Assembly (NCBI GenBank): GCA_020354275.1
Contig: CP070645.1
Location: forward strand, 987,327-994,247
Reading direction: 5' to 3'
Source of the DNA: Dehalococcoidales bacterium
Lineage (GTDB): Bacteria; Chloroflexota; Dehalococcoidia; Dehalococcoidales; UBA2162
Length of the DNA: 6,921 bases
How positions within the stretch are numbered: position 1 is the first letter of the stretch; each line of letters starts with the position of its first letter. The position numbers were made by a program, and so were the translations under genes. Positions 1 to 6,602 of this stretch are shown here, piece by piece. The notes beneath the pieces were generated by a model, which saw only the letters and a list, made by a program, of their open reading frames with translations, was not told the DNA's origin and ran no database searches.

Positions 1-23
1 ATCGACTGACTACGCGCTTAACG

Positions 24-353
24 TCAATTCAAGCCCACCATCCGCCCGAAAAAGACCAGGTTTTCCAGGGCAGAGAAGTCCTCATACAGGGCCAGCTCCT
101 GAGGACAAACGCCAATTATACTACGAACCTTATCAGCATTGCTGTGAATGGAATAACCGCCTATGGTAATCTCACCGCGGTCCGGGTCCAGCACCGTAGA
201 TAACATCCGTATCGTCGTTGTTTTGCCAGCCCCGTTGGGGCCAAGAAGACCGAAGATTTCACCCTTTGACATAGTGAAAGAGACACCATTAACCGCCTTA
301 TGCTCATTGAAGCTCTTATGAAGGTCCTGAGCCCTTAAGAATTCTTCAGCCAT
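24..353 (-). CDS. ABC transporter ATP-binding protein (ABC-2/DrrA-type), N-terminal part, frameshifted or prematurely stopped
   Basis: This is the N-terminal third of an ABC ATPase of the kind that energises ABC-2 drug or lipid exporters. Counting from the chosen start, the Walker A motif GPNGAGKTT lies at residues 38-46 and the Q-loop glutamine (CPQE) at residue 85, followed by the usual ENLVFFGRMVGL segment. The signature motif, Walker B and switch histidine are absent. A TGA at 26-24 ends the frame after GLN, and a TAA follows in the same frame. Skipping one base reopens a frame to the window edge that encodes DVKRVVSR, which fits the helix normally found there. I therefore infer a single-base frameshift (mutation or sequencing/assembly error) in a gene that continues leftwards. 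The ATG at 353 is preferred over the ATG at 359 because AGGGGG at 366-361 lies 7 nt from the former and only 1 nt from the latter. The gene is divergent from the CoA-transferase array, and no permease partner is visible. Confidence 0.8.
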   Translation of the reverse strand: MAEEFLRAQDLHKSFNEHKAVNGVSFTMSKGEIFGLLGPNGAGKTTTIRMLSTVLDPDRGEITIGGYSIHSNADKVRSIIGVCPQELALYEDFSALENLVFFGRMVGLN

Positions 354-406
354 AACCATACCCCCTGTTTCGCCCGGGCATTCTATTGCTTTATATAAAT
401 TAATAT

Positions 407-435
407 ATAGTACATAACGAAAAAAAAATAAGCAA
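407..435 (-). promoter_or_regulatory. weak candidate promoter for the ABC ATPase gene
   Basis: On the minus strand, TTGCTT (435-430) and TACTAT (412-407) are separated by 17 nt, and the spacer contains a run of nine T. Each box matches the sigma70 consensus at only about four of six positions. The location, roughly 50-80 nt upstream of the ABC start at 353, is reasonable. Such AT-rich DNA gives chance matches easily, so this is a suggestion only. Confidence 0.2.
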
Positions 436-540
436 GAGCCTTTTGAAGGAATAGAGTAAATTGTATAGCCAGTTGCGTAAGATGATATTTTATACGATTA
501 TTAAGGGCAATAATTGGGTAACAAACTATATAAAACAGGT

Positions 541-569
541 TTGACAGTCCCCAATACAAATGATATAAA
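541..569 (+). promoter_or_regulatory. sigma70-type promoter with extended -10, for the CoA-transferase array
   Basis: A perfect -35 box TTGACA (541-546) is followed by a 17-nt spacer and the -10 box TATAAA (564-569). The -10 box is preceded by TGA (561-563), which gives the extended -10 pattern TGnTATAAA. Transcription would start near 576, leaving a 5' leader of about 165 nt before the A1 start codon at 740. This is the best promoter-like sequence in the window and it points at the four-gene array. It was assigned by pattern only. Confidence 0.55.
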
Positions 570-739
570 TTTACATTGATAATTCAGCCTAATCCATGCC
601 AAGAATAACCTTAAGGAAGGCGTGATACCACTTCTTTATATATTGGATTTTTCCTGAATACTTATATCTAGTCAAGCAAGTAAATAACAACCAGGGTCCA
701 GCAAACCCGGGACCGCTGTGATTTAAGGGGTATAAGTAC

Positions 740-1984
740 ATGACAGAGAAGAATGCAGTTGAAGGTATGCTCAGCCCATATCGGGCGCTGGACCTTACCG
801 ATGAGAAGGGCTACCTGTGCGGAAGGCTGCTGGGAGACCTGGGCGCTGATGTCCTCAAGATTGAAACACCAGGCGGTGACCCAGACCGCAATCAGGGGCC
901 CTTTTATCAAGATAAGGTTGACCCGGAGAAAAGCCTTTTCTGGTTTGCCTATAATAATAACAAGAGGGGAATCACCCTTGATATCGAAAAGGCCGAAGGG
1001 CAGGATATACTCAAGAAGCTGGTAAAAAGCGCTGATTTCTTGATTGAGTCCTTCCCGCCGGGGTATATGGACAGGCTTGGACTGGGTTACTCCACACTGG
1101 GAAAAATCAATCCCGGTTTAATCATGGTGGCCATCACCCCATTCGGACAAACCGGCCCCTACAAAGATTTCAAGGGACCGGACATTGTTGTCTGGGCCAT
1201 GGGCGGCCGTATGTACTCAATCGGAGAGGATGACCGTCCCCCTACCCGGATAAGCCACCACTCTCAGGCATACCTTCAGGGTGGATTGGAAGCGGCTACC
1301 GGGGCAATGCTGGCATTCTACCACCGGCAGATGACCGGTGAAGGGCAGTATGTTGACGTCTCAATACAGGCAGCCGCTGCGCAGCAAGGTAACTCGGCCT
1401 GGGATTCACGTAACATAGTCCCCCAGCGTACCATGCCAACCCGTTCCCGGCTCCGCATAACACGTGTCTGGCAGTGCAAGGACGGAAAAGTCTCTTTTGG
1501 TTACGCGGGTGGAAGAATGGCCGAGCGTTTCGTAAAACCGTTTCTTCAATGGATGGAGAACGAGGGGATGGCTGACAGCTATCTGACGAACTTTGACTGG
1601 GAAGACTTCGACATGGCCAAAACAACACAAGCCACGATTGACCGCATTGAAGAACCGATAGCCAGGTTCTTCGCCTCCTTTACCAAGGAGGAATTACTCG
1701 AGGGGGCGGTCAGGAACCGTATGATGTTCTATCCTACCTTTAATACCGCCGATATATTGCAGAGCCCTCAACTGGATGCCCGCGATTACTGGGAAGAAGT
1801 GGAGCATCCGGAGTTAAAGACTAGCATTTTGTACCCGGGTGCCTTCGCCAAGATCTCCGGCAATCCAGTAACAATATCAAAGCGCCCTCCACTTATCGGT
1901 GAGCACAACCATGAAATATACCAGCAGGAACTGGGGCTTTCCCCCGAAGAATTCAAGAAGCTAGAGGAAAGTAAGGTTATTTAA
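740..1984 (+). CDS. CaiB/BaiF-family (class III) CoA-transferase, A-type subunit, copy 1; lacks the catalytic Asp
   Basis: This 414-residue protein has the normal length of a class III CoA-transferase, a cytoplasmic family that moves CoA between carboxylic acids. Family landmarks are GDLGADVLKIE (about 32-42), the NNNKRGITLDI stretch (about 72-82), ADFLIESFPPG (about 98-108), ITPFGQTGP (132-140), MTGEGQYVDVSIQ (about 198-210), and the C-terminal PPLIGEHN (383-390). Aligned backwards from TGEGQ to formyl-CoA transferase, the column of catalytic Asp169 is Tyr178 (QAYLQGG), and no acidic residue lies between 171 and 183. The protein may therefore be a non-catalytic or specificity subunit partnered with B1, which starts 28 nt downstream. 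The start is fixed by AAGGGG at 725-730 (9 nt spacing) and an in-frame TGA at 719-721. It is about 71% identical to A2. The family call is firm, but the acid substrate is unknown. Confidence 0.93.
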   Translation: MTEKNAVEGMLSPYRALDLTDEKGYLCGRLLGDLGADVLKIETPGGDPDRNQGPFYQDKVDPEKSLFWFAYNNNKRGITLDIEKAEGQDILKKLVKSADFLIESFPPGYMDRLGLGYSTLGKINPGLIMVAITPFGQTGPYKDFKGPDIVVWAMGGRMYSIGEDDRPPTRISHHSQAYLQGGLEAATGAMLAFYHRQMTGEGQYVDVSIQAAAAQQGNSAWDSRNIVPQRTMPTRSRLRITRVWQCKDGKVSFGYAGGRMAERFVKPFLQWMENEGMADSYLTNFDWEDFDMAKTTQATIDRIEEPIARFFASFTKEELLEGAVRNRMMFYPTFNTADILQSPQLDARDYWEEVEHPELKTSILYPGAFAKISGNPVTISKRPPLIGEHNHEIYQQELGLSPEEFKKLEESKVI

Positions 1985-2012
1985 ACAGGTCTGAAAAAGG
2001 AAGAGCAGTAAG

Positions 2013-3572
2013 ATGGCCAAGAAAATGCTAGAAGGAATAAAGGTTGCCGATTTCGCTGGTGTCATTGCCGGGGCATATACCACCAAGATGATGGCCGCCT
2101 ACGGTGCCACCGTCCTCAAGATTGAGGGTAGGGGACGACCTGATACCTTCAGGGGAGGTATGGGCACCATGTTCCCCCAGACCGACTTTCAAGGCCCCTT
2201 CAACCCCTGGTTGAACCGTGGAGCTGGTTTTGGCTTCTGGAACACAGGCAAGCTAAGTGTAGCCCTTAATGTAACCAAACCCAGAGGTAAGGAGATTGCT
2301 AAAAAATTCATTGCCTGGTCCGATATCGTCATCGAGAACTTCGCCGGTGGAGCCATGAAAAGGATGGGGTTGGGATACGAGGATTTGCTGGAAATAAAAC
2401 CAGATGTGATTATGCTCAGTTCCTGCATGCAGGGCCAAACAGGACCTCACTATGCCCACCCCGGCTTCGGGACACAGCTAGTAAACCTGGCTGGCTTCAG
2501 CTCGATTTCGGGCTACCCCGACCGAGAACCATCGATGATAGGCGCCTATACCGACTACATTGCCCCCCACTTCAGCCTGATAGCCATAATGGCTGCCCTT
2601 GATTACCGTCGGCGTACCGGTAAAGGACAATACATTGACCTCTCCCAGTTCGAAAGTGGTCTGCACTTCATGTCACCCCTGCTCATGGAAACCGCTGCCA
2701 ATGGTACGGTGTCGGAGAGGGTCGGTAATTACTATCCTTATGCCGCTCCCCACGGCGTTTACCCTTGCCTTCCCCGTCACACCGATAGAGCCTGTATCAT
2801 CGCTGTCTATGATAACGAAGAGTGGCAGCGTTTCAGTGAGGCTATCGGTGACCCGGAATGGACCAGAGACCCCAAGTTCAGCACCATTCAGGCAAGAAGA
2901 GACAACCGCGAGGAGCTGGATAGACGGGTAGAGGAGTGGACGATTCAATTCATTCCTGAAGAGGTTTCCCGTAGATTACGTGAGGCTGAAATATGGTCCG
3001 GTGAGGTGGATAGCACCGATGAGAGAATAAAGAACTATGCCAAGTACCAGAACCAGTCTCCCTACACCGCTCCCCACGGCATATATCGCTGCCATCCCGA
3101 GTTCCGCTGGTGTGCTATCGCCGTTTTTACTGACGAAGAGTGGCAGAGCTTCTGCCGGGTCATTGGTAACCCAGAGTGGACACGGGAACCCAGATTCAGC
3201 ACCCTTCAGGAGAGATTGAAGAACACTGACGTGCTGGACGAATTAGTAGCCGAATGGACCTGTAACCGCATGGCGGAAGACGTGATGTTCATGATGCAGG
3301 GGGCTGGTGTCCCTGCCGGCATACTGGAGACCGGCGAAGACATGATGGACAAGGACCCGCAGTTTAAGGAACGCCATCTCTTCTGGGAGCTTGACCATCA
3401 GGAAGCAGGTAAATACCGTGGTATGGCACCATCTTTCATGCTGTCTCGGTTCCCTTATGAAATAGAGCGCTCCCCCCTGATGGGAGAGCATAATGAATAT
3501 GCCCTGAAAGAGTTTCTGGGCATGTCAGACGAAGAGATTAAAGAGCTAATAAGAGAGGGAGTACTGGAATAG
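2013..3572 (+). CDS. CaiB/BaiF-family (class III) CoA-transferase, B-type subunit, copy 1, with duplicated small domain
   Basis: At 519 residues this is about 110 longer than typical family members. The N-terminal large-domain part (about 1-235) shows YGATVLKIEG (30-39), ADFAGVIAG (12-20), SDIVIENFAGG (103-113), GFGTQLVNLAG (151-161) and TGKGQYIDLSQFESG (202-216). The likely catalytic, anhydride-forming aspartate is D181 (YTDYIAP), exactly 21 residues before TGKGQ as in formyl-CoA transferase (D169). The small-domain segment then occurs twice: PHGVYPC at 246-252 and PHGIYRC at 354-360, each followed by an EEW motif, IGxPEWT, FST and EEWT/AEWT. The first 69 or so residues of the two copies match at more than half of positions. 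The C-terminal return to the large domain contains SPLMGEHNEY (487-496). The start is supported by AAAGGAAG (1996-2003) and an in-frame TGA at 1992-1994. It probably forms a heteromer with A1 encoded just upstream. Confidence 0.92.
   Translation: MAKKMLEGIKVADFAGVIAGAYTTKMMAAYGATVLKIEGRGRPDTFRGGMGTMFPQTDFQGPFNPWLNRGAGFGFWNTGKLSVALNVTKPRGKEIAKKFIAWSDIVIENFAGGAMKRMGLGYEDLLEIKPDVIMLSSCMQGQTGPHYAHPGFGTQLVNLAGFSSISGYPDREPSMIGAYTDYIAPHFSLIAIMAALDYRRRTGKGQYIDLSQFESGLHFMSPLLMETAANGTVSERVGNYYPYAAPHGVYPCLPRHTDRACIIAVYDNEEWQRFSEAIGDPEWTRDPKFSTIQARRDNREELDRRVEEWTIQFIPEEVSRRLREAEIWSGEVDSTDERIKNYAKYQNQSPYTAPHGIYRCHPEFRWCAIAVFTDEEWQSFCRVIGNPEWTREPRFSTLQERLKNTDVLDELVAEWTCNRMAEDVMFMMQGAGVPAGILETGEDMMDKDPQFKERHLFWELDHQEAGKYRGMAPSFMLSRFPYEIERSPLMGEHNEYALKEFLGMSDEEIKELIREGVLE
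2736..3359 (+). repeat. internal tandem duplication of the small-domain segment within B1
   Basis: Copy 1 is nt 2736-3053 (residues 242-347) and copy 2 is nt 3060-3359 (residues 350-449). Shared landmarks in order are PY-AP-HG, a Cys/Ile-Ala-Val strand, EEWQ, IGxPEWTR, FST, a variable helix and EWT. The offset is 108 residues at PHG, then 106 after a two-residue gap. Copy 2 keeps the usual AGVPAGILETGEDMMDKDPQ ending. Copy 1 has a degenerate ending (AEIWSGEVDSTDERIKN). The nucleotide copies have diverged, apart from short identities such as GCTCCCCACGGC, so this is an old duplication and not a recent slippage event. Confidence 0.85.
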
Positions 3573-3769
3573 TCCACGTTGACCGGCTTAAGCAATGTCG
3601 CTTAATGTTATTACCGATGAAATCCCTTATTACGGTCATTTCCTGAGTACAGTAGAGATTAAGAATTCATTCCATATATTTTTTATATACTCATATCAAA
3701 AAAAGGAAAATAAAATACAACCAAGACCCAGCGAAGCCGAGACAACTGTTGTTGAAGGGAGATCAATAC
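3573..3769. other. intergenic spacer between the two A-B units
   Basis: This 197-nt gap separates B1 from A2. Its first 43 nt or so match the trailer behind B2 (including GGCTTAAG) at roughly 70%. Its last 54 nt match the A1 leader without gaps at about 72%. Only the middle, about 3616-3715, has no counterpart that I can align. That middle part is AT-rich. I found no convincing -35/-10 pair and no hairpin followed by a T run, so A2-B2 may be transcribed by read-through from the promoter at 541-569 or from a non-consensus promoter. Confidence 0.6.
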
Positions 3770-5017
3770 ATGGCAGAGAAGAATATGGTTGAAGGTATGC
3801 TCAGCCCGTATCGGGTCCTGGACCTTACCGACGAGAAGGGGTTATCGTGTGGCAGGTTACTGGGTGACCTTGGGGCTGATGTTATCAAGATTGAAAGACC
3901 GGGTGGTGACCCTGCCCGTAAGCTGGGCCCCTTCTACGACGATAAGGATGACCCCGAAAAAAGCCTTTTCTGGTTTGCCTATAACGCCAATAAGAGAGGG
4001 ATAACCCTTGATATCGAAAAACTGGAAGGCCAGGAGATATTCAAGAAGCTGGCAAAAGGTGCCGATTTCGTTATCGAGTCTTTCCCACCGGGGTATATGG
4101 ATGGGTTTGGACTGAGCTACTCAGCACTGAAAAACCTAAATCCCGAACTAATCATGGTTTCCATCACGCCATTCGGGCAAACCGGCCCACATAAGGATTA
4201 TAAGGCTACCGATATCACCCTCTGGGCCATGAGCGGCCGCATGTACGGAATGGGAGACGAAGACCGTCCTCCTGTCCGGATGAGCCACATTAACGCCACC
4301 TACCTCCAGGGTGGGATGGAGGCAGCCGTAGGAGCGATGCTGGCCCTCTACCACCGGCAGATGTCCGGAGAAGGGCAGCATGTCGACCAGTCAATCCAGG
4401 CGGCATTTGCCCAACCCGGCAATCAGGGATGGGACCTTCGTAATCTGGTTGCACCGCGAGGGGCAATGACCCGTTCCAGACTGCAAATAACACGGGTATG
4501 GCCCTGTAAGGACGGCAAGGTATCGTGGGCTTTTCGAGGGGGACAGCAAGCGGCCGACCGTTTCATGAAACCATTCATCAAGTGGATGGACAGTGAGGGT
4601 ATGGCCGATGATTTCCTGAAGGAGTTTGACTGGGAGGAGTGGGATATGGCGACTGCCACTCAGGAGACAGTCAACCGGATGGAGGAACCGGCAGCCAAGT
4701 TTTTCCTATCGCACACCAAAGAGGAACTCCTTGAAGGAGCAGTTAAAAACCGAATTATATTCTACCCTACTTTCAATACCGCCGATATACTCAAGAGTCC
4801 CCAGCTTGATGCCAGGGGTTTCTGGGAAGAGGTGGAACACCCCGAGCTGGGCACCACCATTACCTATCCGGGTGCTTTCGCCAAACTCTCAGAAACGCCC
4901 ATTTCCATATCGCAGCGAGCCCCACTAATAGGCGAACACAACCAGGAGGTATACCAGCAGGAGATGGGGTTCTCAAGCAAGGAATTAAAGAAACTGCAAC
5001 AAAATAAGGTTATTTAG
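3770..5017 (+). CDS. CaiB/BaiF-family (class III) CoA-transferase, A-type subunit, copy 2; lacks the catalytic Asp
   Basis: This 415-residue paralogue of A1 matches it at about 296 of 414 positions by eye count and carries the same landmarks: GDLGADVIKIE (about 32-42), ANKRGITLDIEK (about 73-84), ITPFGQTGP, MSGEGQHVDQSIQ and PLIGEHN near the C-terminus. As in A1, the catalytic Asp column holds Tyr178 (ATYLQGG), so the loss is shared and not a random lesion in one copy. The region around 255-263 (RGGQQAADR) has one extra residue relative to A1. The start is the ATG at 3770, which gives MAEKNMVEGML in register with MTEKNAVEGML of A1. AAGGGAG at 3755-3761 sits 8 nt upstream. A TTG at 3749 extends the frame but has no support. 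B2 follows after 28 nt. The protein is presumed cytoplasmic, with its substrate unknown. Confidence 0.93.
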   Translation: MAEKNMVEGMLSPYRVLDLTDEKGLSCGRLLGDLGADVIKIERPGGDPARKLGPFYDDKDDPEKSLFWFAYNANKRGITLDIEKLEGQEIFKKLAKGADFVIESFPPGYMDGFGLSYSALKNLNPELIMVSITPFGQTGPHKDYKATDITLWAMSGRMYGMGDEDRPPVRMSHINATYLQGGMEAAVGAMLALYHRQMSGEGQHVDQSIQAAFAQPGNQGWDLRNLVAPRGAMTRSRLQITRVWPCKDGKVSWAFRGGQQAADRFMKPFIKWMDSEGMADDFLKEFDWEEWDMATATQETVNRMEEPAAKFFLSHTKEELLEGAVKNRIIFYPTFNTADILKSPQLDARGFWEEVEHPELGTTITYPGAFAKLSETPISISQRAPLIGEHNQEVYQQEMGFSSKELKKLQQNKVI

Positions 5018-5045
5018 ACCGGCCCAAGAAAGAGAGAACGGAATA

Positions 5046-6602
5046 ATGGCAAAAAAAATGCTTGAAGGACTAAAGGTTGCTGATTTCACCACCGTTATCG
5101 CCGGACCAGTAATAACCAAGCCCTTAGCCGCCTATGGTGCTACAGTGCTTAAAATAGAGGGGCGTAACCACCTTGACCTTTTCCGGCAGGGAATGGTTCC
5201 CCCGGTTGGGACCGACTTCCCAGGACCTTTTAATCCCTGGGCAAACCGCAATCCAGCCGGAGCTTTCTATAATACGGGCAAGCTCAGCATAAGCCTCAAC
5301 CTAGCCAAAGCTAAAGGAAGAGAGATAGCCAAGCAATTCATCATGTGGGCTGATATAGTTGTCGAGAATTTCGCCGGGGGGGCAATGAAGAGGATGGGCC
5401 TCGGTTATGAAGAACTTAAGGAGATTAAACCCGACCTTATTATGCTCAGTTCCTGCATGCAGGGGCAGACCGGCCCCCATGCCAGCCACCCGGGTTACGG
5501 GACACAGCTGGTGAACCTGGCCGGTCTCAGCTCGATTGCGGGATGGCCTGACCGGGAGCCAGCCGGTATCGGGCCATACACCGATTACGTCGCCCCCCGC
5601 CATAGCCTCGTTGCCATCTTGGCTGCCCTTGATTACCGCCGACGCACCGGCAAAGGGCAGTATATCGATATGTCCCAGTTTGAAAGCGGCCTGCAGCTAA
5701 TGGCACCTCTTCTACTGGAAACTGCCACCACCGGACGGGTGTCAGAGAGGGAGGGTAACTATAACCCACTGGCTGCACCCCACGGAGCCTATCCCTGTCT
5801 CCCCACCCGCACAGACCGGTATTGCGTTATCGCCATCTATACCGATGAAGAATGGAAGAACTTCTGCTATGCCATGGGCAACCCGGAATGGACCGAAAGC
5901 CCTAAATTCAGCACGCTGCAGGCAAGGCGGGACAATGAGGAAGAACTGGACAAGCTGGTAGAGGAGTGGACAATACAGTTTTTACCTGAAGATGTCGTCC
6001 GCAGACTGCGCGAGGCCGAGGTATGGGCCGGCGTACTGGATAACAGAGATGAATGGTTAAACCATCAACCCCAGATCAAGCGCCAATCGCCATATACGGC
6101 CCCTCACGGGATATACCGCTGCCACCCTGAATACCGCTGGTGCGCTATTGCCGTTACCAACGATGAGGAATGGCAGAGTTTCTGCCGTGTCATCGGCGAC
6201 CCGGCATGGACAAAGGAAAGCAGGTTCAGCACTTTACATGGCAGGCAGGAGAACGTGGAGGAAATGGACAGGCTGATAGCCGAATGGACAAGCAGTCACA
6301 CAGCCGAAGATGTAATGGCCATGATGCAGGCAGCCGGGGTTGCCGCCGGGGTGTTGCAGACAGGCGAAGACCTGATGGAGAAAGACCCACAGATGGCACA
6401 CCGCCATTTCTACTGGGAACTCCAGCACCCGGAAATCGGTAGATACCGGGGCGTGGCTCCCTCTTTTGTATTCCACGAGTTCCCCTACGAATTACAGCGT
6501 GCCCCGTTAATGGGGGAGCATAATGAATATGCCCTGAAAGAGTTCCTCGGCATGTCAGACGAGGAGATTGAAGAGCTAATAAGGGAGGGGGTACTGGAAT
6601 AA
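5046..6602 (+). CDS. CaiB/BaiF-family (class III) CoA-transferase, B-type subunit, copy 2, with duplicated small domain
   Basis: This 518-residue paralogue matches B1 at roughly 370 positions (about 71%) by eye count. The most variable stretch is residues 41-75, and the last 30 residues are nearly identical. The probable catalytic aspartate is D180 (YTDYVAP), 21 residues before TGKGQ. The tandem small-domain arrangement is retained: PHGAYPC (about 245-251) and PHGIYRC (about 353-359), each followed by EEW, an IG/MG-x-P-x-WT block, FST and EEWT/AEWT. The C-terminus carries APLMGEHNEYALKEFLGMS as in B1. The ATG at 5046 gives MAKKMLEGLKVADF in register with B1. The ribosome site is weaker than for B1 (purine-rich AGAGAGAACGGA). 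The 28-nt gap from A2 equals the A1-B1 gap. It probably pairs with A2, although exchange of subunits between the two sets is possible. Confidence 0.92.
   Translation: MAKKMLEGLKVADFTTVIAGPVITKPLAAYGATVLKIEGRNHLDLFRQGMVPPVGTDFPGPFNPWANRNPAGAFYNTGKLSISLNLAKAKGREIAKQFIMWADIVVENFAGGAMKRMGLGYEELKEIKPDLIMLSSCMQGQTGPHASHPGYGTQLVNLAGLSSIAGWPDREPAGIGPYTDYVAPRHSLVAILAALDYRRRTGKGQYIDMSQFESGLQLMAPLLLETATTGRVSEREGNYNPLAAPHGAYPCLPTRTDRYCVIAIYTDEEWKNFCYAMGNPEWTESPKFSTLQARRDNEEELDKLVEEWTIQFLPEDVVRRLREAEVWAGVLDNRDEWLNHQPQIKRQSPYTAPHGIYRCHPEYRWCAIAVTNDEEWQSFCRVIGDPAWTKESRFSTLHGRQENVEEMDRLIAEWTSSHTAEDVMAMMQAAGVAAGVLQTGEDLMEKDPQMAHRHFYWELQHPEIGRYRGVAPSFVFHEFPYELQRAPLMGEHNEYALKEFLGMSDEEIEELIREGVLE
5766..6389 (+). 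repeat. internal tandem duplication of the small-domain segment within B2
   Basis: Copy 1 is nt 5766-6083 (residues 241-346) and copy 2 is nt 6090-6389 (residues 349-448), in the same positions as in B1. Copy 2 ends in AGVAAGVLQTGEDLMEKDPQ, the normal family ending. Copy 1 ends in the altered AEVWAGVLDNRDEWLNH. Because B1 and B2 share the arrangement, the domain duplication came before the duplication of the gene pair. Confidence 0.85.

Larger units (their letters stand above)
360..739. other. AT-rich divergent intergenic region
   Basis: This 380-nt stretch separates the divergent ABC ATPase and CoA-transferase genes. No credible gene was found in it. It holds a good rightward promoter at 541-569, a weak leftward one at 407-435, and an AT-rich imperfect inverted repeat (TATATA at 392-397 and 404-409). 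From position 686 to the A1 start, the leader aligns without gaps to the leader of the second copy. No obvious riboswitch, terminator or operator with extended dyad symmetry was seen. Confidence 0.7.
686..3615 (+). repeat. tandem block duplication, copy 1 (leader-A1-B1-trailer)
   Basis: This unit aligns with 3716-6645. The leader (686-739) aligns without gaps to 3716-3769 at about 72%. The A genes and the B genes are each about 71% identical at protein level, the 28-nt A-B spacers are equal in length, and about 43 nt after the B stop codon still match. The boundaries are approximate. The even divergence suggests one duplication event for the whole unit. Confidence 0.8.

Noticed and set aside
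695..714. GGTCC/GGACC hairpin in the A1 leader
   Set aside because: It has only a 5-bp stem with a 10-nt loop, and the matching A2 leader lacks the pairing, so it is not conserved.
706..716. GGGACCGC in the A1 leader, resembling part of the T-box motif
   Set aside because: The leader shows no specifier stem or terminator/antiterminator pair, the motif is incomplete, and the A2 leader does not preserve it.
2673..2948. 91-codon open frame on the minus strand inside B1, and similar antisense frames elsewhere in the four genes
   Set aside because: They overlap strongly conserved coding sequence and have no family resemblance. They are shadows of the real genes.
3579..3608. TTGACC as a -35 box for A2
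   Set aside because: No acceptable -10 box lies 16-18 nt downstream (only TTAATG or TAATGT), and it lies within the duplicated trailer.
3749..3769. Upstream TTG start extending A2 by seven residues
   Set aside because: The extension would translate the ribosome site itself, and the ATG at 3770 aligns exactly with the A1 start.
3595..3792. 65-codon plus-strand open frame in the gap between B1 and A2
   Set aside because: It has no ribosome site, is of low complexity in its AT-rich part, and runs into A2 in another frame. It is not a credible gene.
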